DNA of 64,000 bases from Polymorphobacter_B sp038225475. Its GTDB lineage: Bacteria; Pseudomonadota; Alphaproteobacteria; Sphingomonadales; Sphingomonadaceae. Positions within the stretch are counted from its first letter, which is position 1. Each line of letters begins with the position of its first letter. Below, in pieces: positions 8,026-18,815 of this stretch. Where the stretch lies: contig JBBRRA010000003.1 in NCBI GenBank assembly GCA_038225475.1, positions 186,001-250,000 of the forward strand. The letters are read 5' to 3'. Position numbers and translations under genes: made by a program. Below the pieces are notes generated by a model that worked only from the letters and a program-made list of their open reading frames with translations, was not told where the DNA came from and did no database searches.

Positions 8026-9206
8026 TCGGTCGGCGGCGGATAAAAGCCACCGGCGTCGGCGGCGCGATAAAAGTCGCGCAGCAATTCGCGCTCCGGCACA
8101 GTGATATGCGGGTTCCAGACGTCGAGGATCAGGATCACGCGAACGCGATCGCTGTCGTTCCACGCCTCATGCTCGATCGTGTCGTCGAAACCAAACGCTT
8201 CGCCTTCCACCCAGCGGCGGGTTTCGCCGCCAACGCGAAAGCCGCACGCGGCGGGAACAATCAGCGGCAGGTGGATGATCGCGCGGGTATTGCTGACCCC
8301 GGTATGCGGCGGAATACGTGTGTGCGGTTTCAGGATCGAGAAAAAGGCAGTTGGCGCGCGCCCCGGTAGATCGGCCGCCGGTACGTTTGCCAATGCCGCG
8401 GCAGTCGCCGGGCACTGCGCCAGCGCCGAAGCAATTGGATTGCCGTATTTCCAGAGGTAATAGGCGCTCCAGTCGAGCGAATGATCGAGAGGCGTCCATT
8501 TATTTGCCGGAACACCCGGCTCCATCGCAACGTACGGAACCACTCCGTCACTGCCGTCGGCGAGCAACGCCGTTACTTCAGCCCGAATCGCTGCGGTATG
8601 CGTCTCCAACGCAGCGATCCACGGGAAGTGGGCACGTGGAAAAAACTCGTCAGCCGGCAGGAACGGGAAATGCAGGCCGGCGCACTCATTTGCAAAAATC
8701 CGCCGCCGTCCGAGCGCGGTATCGATCGCCGCATCGAACCGCCGTTGATCGCCTCCAATGGCGGCGCGCGCGGGGAGCAGCGTTGCATCGAGCATCGCGG
8801 CAAAGGCCCGATTGCGCTCGGCGACGAATGCCTCTGCGGGGTCGAGCAGTTCCGCAAGCGCTGGCGAGCGCTGATCACGCGGCGGCGCCACGGCGAGCAC
8901 GCCCGCCCAAAGCTGTGTCGCCGCCGCCAACTCGCCGCGACGCTGAAGCAACTCCGCCTTGCGTATCAACGCCGTCAGGTTGATCGCATCGAGCGCGAGT
9001 ACCCGTTCAAGGGCAGCGCGCTCGCCGCTGTCGTCGTTGAGCAGGCGCTGTGCCTTGGCAAGGTTGAGCCAAAGCGCCGGTGCATTCGGGTCAAGCTCGG
9101 CGGCTGCGGCAAATGCAGTCAACGCGCGCGCTGCATCGCCCGCCGCGAGCGCGCGCATGCCGACATCGTTGAGTTGCCGCGGTTCGCTTGCCGCTCTCGC
9201 CGTCAT
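8022..9206 (-). CDS. TPR / aspartyl-asparaginyl beta-hydroxylase protein, paralogue B
   Basis: A 394-residue paralogue of the next gene with the same layout: TPR-like repeats at about 10-110 (LNDVGMRALAAGD, DPNAPALWLNLAKAQ) and a C-terminal Asp/Asn beta-hydroxylase domain. Catalytic residues are H301 (PPHTGVSNTR), H312, H346 (FDDTIEHEAWN) and R356, with exactly the same spacing as in paralogue A. A central segment (CAGLHFPFLPADEFFPRAHFPW) differs from paralogue A, where a QQPTSFYYPGLP stretch occupies the same place, suggesting different targets. It starts 6 nt after the secreted-protein gene and overlaps paralogue A by 4 bp. Function in the cell unknown; 2-oxoglutarate-dependent hydroxylation of Asp/Asn is inferred from the family. 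Confidence 0.87.
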   Translation of the reverse strand: MTARAASEPRQLNDVGMRALAAGDAARALTAFAAAAELDPNAPALWLNLAKAQRLLNDDSGERAALERVLALDAINLTALIRKAELLQRRGELAAATQLWAGVLAVAPPRDQRSPALAELLDPAEAFVAERNRAFAAMLDATLLPARAAIGGDQRRFDAAIDTALGRRRIFANECAGLHFPFLPADEFFPRAHFPWIAALETHTAAIRAEVTALLADGSDGVVPYVAMEPGVPANKWTPLDHSLDWSAYYLWKYGNPIASALAQCPATAAALANVPAADLPGRAPTAFFSILKPHTRIPPHTGVSNTRAIIHLPLIVPAACGFRVGGETRRWVEGEAFGFDDTIEHEAWNDSDRVRVILILDVWNPHITVPERELLRDFYRAADAGGFYPPPTE

Positions 9207-9212
9207 CGCCGA

Positions 9213-9722
9213 CTATCTTACCCGCAGCGCCCTGACGGAGCGCTGCGTGCCAACTGTAACGAAATAGCCGCCAAGGGCGCCGGCCTGGAGTTTAACCTTC
9301 ACGCCTGTCTTGGGGTCTCTCGGCAGATGCTCGGCGGTATTCCAGACAGCGCCGTCCGCCATCGTCAGCGACCAGTTCCCGCCGCCGATCTCGCGCGCAC
9401 TGGCCAGCGTGGTGTCGATCTCGGTGAGCGTGTCTTTCCCGCTGTCGTCGCCGCCGAAGAATGGCAGGCGCGGGAGCTGGAAACCGAAGAGCGAGCGACG
9501 CGTCTGGCGCATATCTTCCCGGTCGACGACCTTGACGTCGCCCTTGGCGACCGCGTCTGCAAACGGACCGACCGCAGCATCGTAGCAGGCTAGCCGTTTG
9601 GTATCATTCGGTTCTGCGCGACATGCCGAGATCGCCGCCATGGCCTTTACGGGCGCGCTTGCTGCGGGACCGGCAAACTGCACGAAGGTTGCGGTAAAGA
9701 CACTGCAGACAATGACGCGCAT
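9213..9722 (-). CDS. Small exported protein with RLACYD motif, unknown function
   Basis: A 169-residue protein with a probable signal peptide (hydrophobic residues 2-22, cleavage likely after AASA). The mature N-terminus has the pattern CRAEPNDTKRLACYDAAV; a C...RLACYD motif is seen at the N-terminus of several exported proteobacterial families, including VasI-type proteins, but the rest does not resemble those. The C-terminal half (about 95-165) looks beta-rich: ITTLASAREIGGG, WSLTMADGAVWNT, VKLQAGALGGYFVTV. A strong GGAGG lies just before the ATG. It is the first gene of the leftward operon with the two hydroxylases, 6 nt before paralogue B, and is divergent from the TonB receptor. I do not recognise a function. 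Confidence 0.75.
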   Translation of the reverse strand: MRVIVCSVFTATFVQFAGPAASAPVKAMAAISACRAEPNDTKRLACYDAAVGPFADAVAKGDVKVVDREDMRQTRRSLFGFQLPRLPFFGGDDSGKDTLTEIDTTLASAREIGGGNWSLTMADGAVWNTAEHLPRDPKTGVKVKLQAGALGGYFVTVGTQRSVRALRVR

Positions 9723-9923
9723 ACTACCCTCCTAACGGGAGAAAAACGAACCAGTCGACTTGCCCCTATCGCATTGTGTCAGATTTGCAACAACGTCCGG
9801 GTAACTGTTGCGGTTTTGCGTAACGCGGTTGCAGTACAATGGTCACGCTTTCATAAAGAAGGCCACGTGCAATCCAGGGCCTATGGGCAAACTGGGTGGC
9901 GCACCAGCGAATAGGGGACCACT
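9723..9923. promoter_or_regulatory. Divergent promoter region of hydroxylase operon and TonB receptor
   Basis: 201 bp between two divergent starts must contain both promoters. A TACAAT that could serve as a -10 element for the receptor lies at about 9834-9839, but the -35 is unclear. GGGGA precedes the receptor ATG with normal spacing. No regulator binding site could be assigned. Confidence 0.5.
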
Positions 9924-12878
9924 ATGTCTGCCAAGAACACCAAGACGATTTTGTTGCGATCGACCATTCTGGTCGGTGCCGCTGCCTTTGCATTGCCGGC
10001 GTTTGCGCAGACTGCGCCGACGAAGGTTGCTGCCGCCGTCGACGCGACGCCTGTAGCGGACAGCGAGCCAGTCATCACCGTCACGGGTTCGTTGATCAAA
10101 AACCCGAACCTCGTCAGCTCGTCGCCGGTGGCGGTGATCGGTTCAGACGAAATTGCGCTGCGCCAGAGCAATGTCGCCGAAGAAGTGCTGCGCACGCTGC
10201 CGGGTGTCGTTCCGAACATCGGTGCGGCCGTAAACAACGGTAATGGCGGCGCGTCATACGTCGACTTGCGCGGGCTTGGTTCGAACCGCAACATCGTCCT
10301 GATCGATGGTAACCGCATCACGCCGTCGAATACAGTCGGTCGCGTCGATCTTAACAACATCCCGCTCGCGCTTGTCGAGCGCACCGAGGCGCTGACCGGT
10401 GGCGCTTCGACCACTTACGGTGCCGATGCGATCTCGGGTGTCGTTAACTTCGTCACAAAAAAGAATTTTTCGGGCGTTAACCTGTCGGCTGGCTACCAGA
10501 TCGACGGCAAAGGTGACGGTGCCTACTACCACACCGACCTGACGATCGGTGCAAACCTCGCCGATGGTCGCGGCAACGTCGTGCTGAGCATCGGCTATCA
10601 GCACGCTGACCCGGTTTCGCAGGGCGATCGTCAGTTCTCGAACACGCAGTACAGCTCGACAACCGGCAAGTCGGCGGGTTCGGACGTCACTGTCCCGGCT
10701 GAAATTATCCTCAACGGTCAGCAGACGCAGATCGATCCGACTACCGGGTTGCTGGTGCCAGTGTATCAGCAGTTCAATTTCAACCCGTACAACGTCTTCC
10801 AGACGCCGTTCAAGCGCGCCAACATCTACGCGGCGGGCAACTACGAGCTTTCAGATAACATCGAAGTCTATGCACGCGGGCTGTTCTCGAAGAACACGGT
10901 CGATACCGTGATCGCGCCGTCGGGCATCTTCGACGAAGACTTGTTTGTCCCGGTCAGCAACCCGTTCCTGCCGCTCGGCGCACGCAATCAGCTTTGCGCC
11001 GACCAGGGAATCACGCCGACGCAGTGCACGCTTGCTGCCGCTGCGCTGACGCCGACCGACCCGAACTATAAGACGCTCGATGTCGAAACGCTGCGCCGGA
11101 CCCCCGACGTCGGCCCGCGCGTCAGCGATTATGTCACGACGGTCTTCGATTATCGCTTCGGCGCGAAGGGCAAGATCAACGAGCACATCAACTGGGACGT
11201 CAACGGTTCGTACGGCGAAAGCGAGAACCTGCAGACCATCCAGAACTACGTGCTCCTGTCGCGGGTCAAGCAGGCGGTCGCTGCCACCAACACCACCACT
11301 TGTATCGACACCTCGAAGGGCTGCGTGCCGCTCAACATCTTTGGTGGCGCGGGCAGCATCACGCCCGCGCAGGCGGCGTTCCTGACGGCGAACAGCTCGA
11401 CGCGCAACCGCACATCGCTAGCGCAGGCTCGCGGCGTCCTCAACGGTGACTTGGGCTTCGCGTCGCCGTTCGCGACCGATGCAATCGGCTTCGCCGTTGG
11501 TACCGAGTACCGCAAGTACACCGCCACGCAGAACGCCGACTTGCTCGCCAAGACTGCTGGCGAACTCGGCGGTGCCGGTGGCGCTGCTCCCGACATCAAG
11601 GGCGGCTATGAAGTCACCGAAGGCTTCGGCGAGTTGATTGCTCCGGTCATTCAGGACAAGCCATTCTTCAACAAGCTCGAGCTCGAAGCCGGTATTCGCT
11701 ATTCGCACTACAAGGTCGATGCCGCCGGTAGCCCGTCGTACAACACCACCACCTACAAGGGCGGCGGCACATGGGAGCCTGCCGATGGCTTCCGTATTCG
11801 CGGAATTTATCAACACGCTGTGCGCGCGCCGAACATCAACGAGCTGTTTACGCCGGTTACCGTTGGCCTGACCAACCTGACCACCGAGCCTTGTGTTGGT
11901 GCTGCGCCGCTGACCGATGCCAACTTGAAGGCAATCTGCCTTGCACAGGGTGCACCGGCCGCTTCGATCGGTACTATCGCCAAGCCGAACTCGGGTCAGG
12001 CGAACGAAACCAGTGGCGGTAACATCAATCTGAAGCCGGAAACGTCGAACAGCTTCACCGTCGGCGGCGTTTTCCAGCCGACTTTCGTTCGCTCGCTCTC
12101 GCTCTCGGTTGACTATTACAATATCAAAGTCGCCAACGCGATCACGTTGCCGACGCCGGGCGATGCACTCGACTCATGCTTCGGGAGCATCACCGCGGCA
12201 TCGGCAGCTTCGGCGGCGTGCACCGGTATCCGCCGCAATCCGGGCACCGGGCAACTCTCGGGCAGCCCGTCGACCACCTTCGGCCTGCCGCTCGCACTTT
12301 CGAATAACGGCGCGTTGTCGACGGATGGTATCGATATCTCGGCGAATTACAGCCGCGACATCGGCTTCGCAAAGCTCAACCTGTTCTTCCAGGGCAACTA
12401 CACGATGAGCTCGAAGTTCCGGGCCAACGTGTTGAGCTCGAAGTCGATCAACCGCGATTGCACCGGCTACTACAGCACCAACTGCCCGTCGATCCAGCCG
12501 CAGGTATCGTGGACACAGCGGACCACGCTGAGCTTCGATGTGTTTGATGTCTCGGTGCTGTGGCGTCACATCTCGCCGACCAAGTTCGAGCCGATCACCG
12601 GCACGCGCTTCAGCGGGACGCTCGTTGGTGGCGACCTCAACGGCCAGTCGGCGAACTTCAACAAGATCCCGTCGTACAACTACTTCGACCTGACGGGTCG
12701 TGCTGCGATTACCAAGTCGCTCGACCTCACACTGACGGTCAGCAACCTGTTCGATCGCAACCCGCCCGTCGTCGGCAACACGATCGGCGCGACGGCTTAC
12801 AACAGCGGCAACACCTATCCGTCGACGTACGACGCGCTCGGTCGTCGGTTCGCGTTCACCGTCAACTTCAAATACTAA
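9924..12878 (+). CDS. TonB-dependent outer-membrane receptor
   Basis: A 984-residue receptor. It has a signal peptide (cleavage after PAFAQ, residue about 29), a possible TonB box around EPVITVTGSLIKN (about 49-61), a plug domain (about 62-180, with VAEEVLRTLPGV, LRGLGSNRNIVLIDGNRI and GGASTTYGADAISGVVNFVTK) and a 22-strand-type barrel to the end. The C-terminus LGRRFAFTVNFKY ends in an aromatic residue, as expected for BAM-dependent insertion. The plug resembles the sphingomonad/Caulobacter receptors related to Oar or sugar/peptide uptake rather than a classic siderophore receptor, but the substrate cannot be read from sequence. Codon use is slightly less GC-extreme than in neighbours. It is divergent from the hydroxylase operon and convergent with the sulfotransferase-like gene. 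Confidence 0.94.
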   Translation: MSAKNTKTILLRSTILVGAAAFALPAFAQTAPTKVAAAVDATPVADSEPVITVTGSLIKNPNLVSSSPVAVIGSDEIALRQSNVAEEVLRTLPGVVPNIGAAVNNGNGGASYVDLRGLGSNRNIVLIDGNRITPSNTVGRVDLNNIPLALVERTEALTGGASTTYGADAISGVVNFVTKKNFSGVNLSAGYQIDGKGDGAYYHTDLTIGANLADGRGNVVLSIGYQHADPVSQGDRQFSNTQYSSTTGKSAGSDVTVPAEIILNGQQTQIDPTTGLLVPVYQQFNFNPYNVFQTPFKRANIYAAGNYELSDNIEVYARGLFSKNTVDTVIAPSGIFDEDLFVPVSNPFLPLGARNQLCADQGITPTQCTLAAAALTPTDPNYKTLDVETLRRTPDVGPRVSDYVTTVFDYRFGAKGKINEHINWDVNGSYGESENLQTIQNYVLLSRVKQAVAATNTTTCIDTSKGCVPLNIFGGAGSITPAQAAFLTANSSTRNRTSLAQARGVLNGDLGFASPFATDAIGFAVGTEYRKYTATQNADLLAKTAGELGGAGGAAPDIKGGYEVTEGFGELIAPVIQDKPFFNKLELEAGIRYSHYKVDAAGSPSYNTTTYKGGGTWEPADGFRIRGIYQHAVRAPNINELFTPVTVGLTNLTTEPCVGAAPLTDANLKAICLAQGAPAASIGTIAKPNSGQANETSGGNINLKPETSNSFTVGGVFQPTFVRSLSLSVDYYNIKVANAITLPTPGDALDSCFGSITAASAASAACTGIRRNPGTGQLSGSPSTTFGLPLALSNNGALSTDGIDISANYSRDIGFAKLNLFFQGNYTMSSKFRANVLSSKSINRDCTGYYSTNCPSIQPQVSWTQRTTLSFDVFDVSVLWRHISPTKFEPITGTRFSGTLVGGDLNGQSANFNKIPSYNYFDLTGRAAITKSLDLTLTVSNLFDRNPPVVGNTIGATAYNSGNTYPSTYDALGRRFAFTVNFKY

Positions 12879-12894
12879 ACGCTTCGGCGATCTG

Positions 12895-12925
12895 AAAAAG
12901 GCGGGCCATGTGCCCGCCTTTTTTT
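12895..12925. terminator. Bidirectional Rho-independent terminator
   Basis: A GGCGGGC / GCCCGCC stem with a 5-nt loop (CATGT) is followed by seven T on the + strand and preceded by five A, so it gives a U-tract in both directions. It lies between the convergent receptor and sulfotransferase-like genes and should terminate both. Confidence 0.9.
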
Positions 12926-12928
12926 GTG

Positions 12929-13951
12929 TCAGCGCAGCAACGGTGACGGCGCAATCATTGGCACGCCACGGGCATCGGCGACTGCAGCAGCCCACACTGC
13001 GACCTTGTCGATCTCGCCCGCGTCGAGCGCGCCGACCATCTTTCGTTCGTCGGCGCGTGCCGCGGCACTGAACGCGCCGCGCGTTTTCGAATGGCTGGTA
13101 AAAGCCGGTCCGGCGGCAATCGCTTCGGCGTCGAGCGACAAGCCGAATAGCTCGCCCAATGCGCGCATGACTTCGGCAGGGCGAGCAACAAGCGTCTCGC
13201 TGTCGAGGGTCCGAACCCGTTGCGGCCCATGTTCGATTGCTAGGCGGACAAACAGCGCATGCTGCGCCAGCCAGCCGAGCGCGGCGATCTGCAGATCGGT
13301 TTGACCAAGATAATCCGAGGTTGCGAAACCGAAGTCGAGCAAGCCGTCGCCCAGTTGCTTGACGAACAACTCGCGCATCCAAAGCCGTCCCCACATACCC
13401 TTGCGCGCGATTGAGCCGAGGTAGGTCTTGAGCGGAGCATAGAGCATCACCGCTGCGGCACGGGGTTTGAGCGCCAGAATTCTGGGAGCCAAAGCGTTGA
13501 TAACATTTGATGGCTTGACGATGACAGCTTCGCCGGCGCTGAAGGGCCGCGCGAGCAGGTGGAGCGCATCTGCCAGCACGGCATCGATGTCCGGAGCTGT
13601 AGCGCCGCGGTGCTTCCAGCCGATGATGTCGTTCAGGATGACAGGTTCCTTCAAACCCATCGCGACCTGCTCGCAATCGAAGGCGCGAGCGAGCATCGTC
13701 GAACAGCAATAGGCCGAATGAAAAATAAAATGCAGCGGCGCTTCACCGCCCGACGCCGCGACTACATCGGAGCGCCGGAGAATGGCCCGCGTCGCGTTTG
13801 CGGGCAGATATTCATCGGTAATGAAGGTCGCAGCGCGATGGACACTGCGCTCCAGCTGCAGAAAGTGGACCGCATCATGGCCGGGATCGTACCGGTGGGG
13901 AAACCACAGCGGGTCACGGGCAATTCGTTGGAGATCAGAGCTAATCGTCAT
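12929..13951 (-). CDS. Sulfotransferase-like P-loop protein
   Basis: A 340-residue cytoplasmic protein. Residues 74-86 (HFIFHSAYCCSTM) resemble the 5'-phosphosulfate (PAPS) binding loop of sulfotransferases, a strand followed by a small-residue/Ser-Thr loop and helix (LARAFD). A later VIVKPSNVINAL and an LYAPLKTYLGSIARKG block fit the general P-loop layout, and RVRTLDSETLVARPAEVMRALGELFGL is typical of the C-terminal part of sulfotransferases, where the acceptor-dependent helix precedes the end. The canonical PKSGTTW is absent, so PAPS use is inferred. It converges on the TonB receptor and lies next to the two Asp/Asn hydroxylase genes, a combination suggesting linked modification of one substrate. 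Confidence 0.7.
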   Translation of the reverse strand: MTISSDLQRIARDPLWFPHRYDPGHDAVHFLQLERSVHRAATFITDEYLPANATRAILRRSDVVAASGGEAPLHFIFHSAYCCSTMLARAFDCEQVAMGLKEPVILNDIIGWKHRGATAPDIDAVLADALHLLARPFSAGEAVIVKPSNVINALAPRILALKPRAAAVMLYAPLKTYLGSIARKGMWGRLWMRELFVKQLGDGLLDFGFATSDYLGQTDLQIAALGWLAQHALFVRLAIEHGPQRVRTLDSETLVARPAEVMRALGELFGLSLDAEAIAAGPAFTSHSKTRGAFSAAARADERKMVGALDAGEIDKVAVWAAAVADARGVPMIAPSPLLR

Positions 13952-14061
13952 TGCACGCCATGTGATCCGTCCCGCCGCCGTGGCGCAACATCAAACATAA
14001 TTTTAGTGGTAATCCGGCCCCGCGATTTATAGCATCAGACGTCGCAACAGCTGGATGACCC

Positions 14062-14337
14062 ATGGATAAACTTGCAGTGCTTATTGTCTTGACGCTAGCG
14101 ACAGCAACGAGCGTCGCGGCACCCGCAAGCGAACCCCAGTCTGCGGCAGTCGTGCAACCGGCATCCGACGCCGACGACGCGAAGCTGATCTGCCGGAAGG
14201 AGTCGGAGATCGGTTCGCTTGTCCGCTCGCACCGAACTTGTCGGACGGCCAAACAATGGGCGGCCACTGATTTGGCCCACCAGAATGAGGCGCGCCGGAT
14301 TGTTTCAGCGGGTACCGGCAGACCGGACGGAAATTGA
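14062..14337 (+). CDS. Small exported protein of sphingomonad type, unknown function
   Basis: A 91-residue protein with a signal peptide (VLIVLTLATATSVAA, cleavage near residue 20). Its short mature part has two cysteines in the pattern ICRKESEIGSLVRSHRTCRTAKQWA. Similar short exported proteins with the C-R-K...G-S/T...C.T...W pattern recur in sphingomonad genomes as far as I recall; no function is known to me. GGATGA lies upstream. It is convergent with clpB, with only 10 bp between the stops. Confidence 0.65.
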   Translation: MDKLAVLIVLTLATATSVAAPASEPQSAAVVQPASDADDAKLICRKESEIGSLVRSHRTCRTAKQWAATDLAHQNEARRIVSAGTGRPDGN

Positions 14338-14347
14338 CCAGTCGCCC

Positions 14348-16921
<2,574 letters not shown>

Positions 16922-16974
16922 AAGCATCGATTTAGTGTTGCGTGATAGACACACAAGGGGCCGCCACGGAGTAA

Positions 16975-18060
16975 ATGATGCGTCGACTGATCCTGATCGC
17001 TGCTGCCGTCCTGCTGACCAGCGCCGCGCCTGCCTATCGCATCACCACCATCGCCACCGGCCTCGACCATCCGTGGAGCATCGCCTTCCTGCCGAACGGC
17101 GATCAACTCGTTACCGAACGCAACGGCAAGCTGCGGCTGATTTCGGGTGGCAAGCTCGTCGCGCAGCCGATCACCGGCGTCCCGTCGGTGTACAATGAGG
17201 GGCAGGGCGGGCTGTTCGATGTCGTGCTGCACCCGCAGTTCCCCAGCAACCACCTGCTGTACCTGACCTATGCCGCCGGGACCGCGCAGTCGAATGCCAC
17301 CCGCGTCTTTCGCGCCCGCCTCGACGGCATGGCGCTTGCCGCCGGGCAGGAGATCGTCCGCGTCCAGCCCGGCAAGGCGACTGCGGCGCATTTCGGCGGG
17401 CGGATGGCGTTCCTGCCCGACGGCACCTTCGTGCTGACCACCGGCGAGGGTTTCGACTATCGCGAGGAAGCGCAAAAGCTGTCGAGCGAACTCGGCAAGA
17501 CGCTACGGCTCAATGACGACGGCAGCGTGCCGAAGGACAATCCGTTCATCGGCAAGCCCGGCGCGGACCCCAAGCTGTACAGCTGGGGCCACCGCAACCC
17601 GCAGGGGCTGGCGTATGACGCGGTCGCGCACCGGTTGTACGAGGAGGAACATGGCCCGATGGGCGGTGACGAGATCAACGTGCTGACCCCGGCTGCGAAT
17701 TATGGCTGGCCGCGCGCTTGCTACGGCGTCAACTACGACGGCACGCCGGTGTCGCCGAACAAGCGCGTCGCGGGCATGGTCGACGGCATTACCGTTTGGG
17801 TGCCGTCGATCGCGCCGTCGGGGCTGGCGGTCTATCGCGGCCGGATGTTCCCCGAATGGGCAGGCGACCTGCTCGTCGGCGCCCTCAAGGCCGAACAGGT
17901 GCAACGCGTCCACGTCGACGCGGCAGGCAAGGTGCTCGGGCGCACGCGCGAATTCCCCGAAATCGCCGAGCGCGTGCGCGACGTGCGGGTGGCGCCGGAT
18001 GGGGCGATCTGGGTGACGACGGATGCGGACGACGGGCGGGTGCTGCGGGTGGCGCGGTAG
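16975..18060 (+). CDS. PQQ-dependent aldose sugar dehydrogenase family protein, exported
   Basis: A 361-residue protein with a signal peptide (LILIAAAVLLTSAAPA) and a six-bladed propeller of the soluble glucose/sorbosone dehydrogenase family, as in E. coli YliI. Signatures are TGLDHPWSIAFLPNG, EGQGGLFDVVLHPQF, YSWGHRNPQGLAYD and EEHGPMGGDEINVLTPAANYGWP, the last two forming the PQQ/calcium region. It would oxidise aldose sugars in the periplasm with PQQ, passing electrons to the respiratory chain; no PQQ synthesis genes are in this window. It starts 53 bp from the divergent clpB start with two ATG codons in tandem. Confidence 0.9.
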   Translation: MMRRLILIAAAVLLTSAAPAYRITTIATGLDHPWSIAFLPNGDQLVTERNGKLRLISGGKLVAQPITGVPSVYNEGQGGLFDVVLHPQFPSNHLLYLTYAAGTAQSNATRVFRARLDGMALAAGQEIVRVQPGKATAAHFGGRMAFLPDGTFVLTTGEGFDYREEAQKLSSELGKTLRLNDDGSVPKDNPFIGKPGADPKLYSWGHRNPQGLAYDAVAHRLYEEEHGPMGGDEINVLTPAANYGWPRACYGVNYDGTPVSPNKRVAGMVDGITVWVPSIAPSGLAVYRGRMFPEWAGDLLVGALKAEQVQRVHVDAAGKVLGRTREFPEIAERVRDVRVAPDGAIWVTTDADDGRVLRVAR

Positions 18061-18127
18061 GGGAGTGAGTTTTGAGGCGTGGCTGCTTTCGACCCCGAAG
18101 CCGCCCCCCTCGCCATGACGGAGGCGT

Positions 18128-18706
18128 TCACAAGGTTGGATATTGCCAGCAGATCAGCCGACCGTCTTCTTCGTCCATCCGCTCCCCAACACGGTCAAAT
18201 CCATTTGCTTGGAGAACCCGCTGAGAAGCGATGTTCTCTGGCGCGGTGTCGGCGGTTAAGGCGACGACGTTCGGCGTGCTGATTGCCCACTTAACAATCT
18301 CGCCAATAGCTCTTCGGGCAATCCCGCGATTTTGCCTGCTAGGTGCGACACCATATCCGATATCGATCACGCCGCCAGTTGGTGGACGAGTGACTGAACA
18401 CAATCCAACTAGCTCATCGTCTTCGACGATAAGCCACGACACCGGGTTGAATGCCTCGCCAACCTTGGCCGCAACAGCGCTCAGCATCTCGATGATTTCA
18501 AGTGGCGCGATCGGTGTGTCGGCAAGGATGAAATGTCTTGGCGCGCTTCCGGATCGTAGCAAAGCGTAATCATCGTTGGTTGTCTCGAAGATCACTTCTT
18601 GCAGCCTCCAGCAGCTTCTGTAGCCCTCGGTCTCTATGCGAATGGCAGTTTCGCTGGAACAGGATTCCAATAGCGGCCATTCCCGTTTCCACCCCCAACC
18701 CGTCAC
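18128..18706 (-). CDS. GNAT-family N-acetyltransferase (lower-GC gene)
   Basis: A protein of up to 192 residues with a GNAT fold. Motif A, the acetyl-CoA pyrophosphate loop, reads RQNRGIARRAIGEIVKWA, preceded by a beta strand GGVIDIGYGV, with the final NIASQRVLQANGFDRVGE motif B. It resembles RimJ/RimL-type acetyltransferases; the acceptor is unknown. The N-terminal 37 residues have no family likeness, and a GTG at 18595 (before IFETTNDDYALL) is a plausible alternative start. Base composition is clearly less GC-rich than in adjacent genes, with codons such as ATA, AGT and CAA, suggesting recent acquisition. Confidence 0.78.
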   Translation of the reverse strand: MTGWGWKREWPLLESCSSETAIRIETEGYRSCWRLQEVIFETTNDDYALLRSGSAPRHFILADTPIAPLEIIEMLSAVAAKVGEAFNPVSWLIVEDDELVGLCSVTRPPTGGVIDIGYGVAPSRQNRGIARRAIGEIVKWAISTPNVVALTADTAPENIASQRVLQANGFDRVGERMDEEDGRLICWQYPTL

Positions 18707-18815
18707 TAGCTCTTAGCCCGCGCACCTCCCCGATCACGCCCCCGCGTCCTCACACCACTGGCATCCGCCGCACCCCCGCGCTAACACCGTGCATTCCAAC
18801 CTTAAAGGCAGACAC

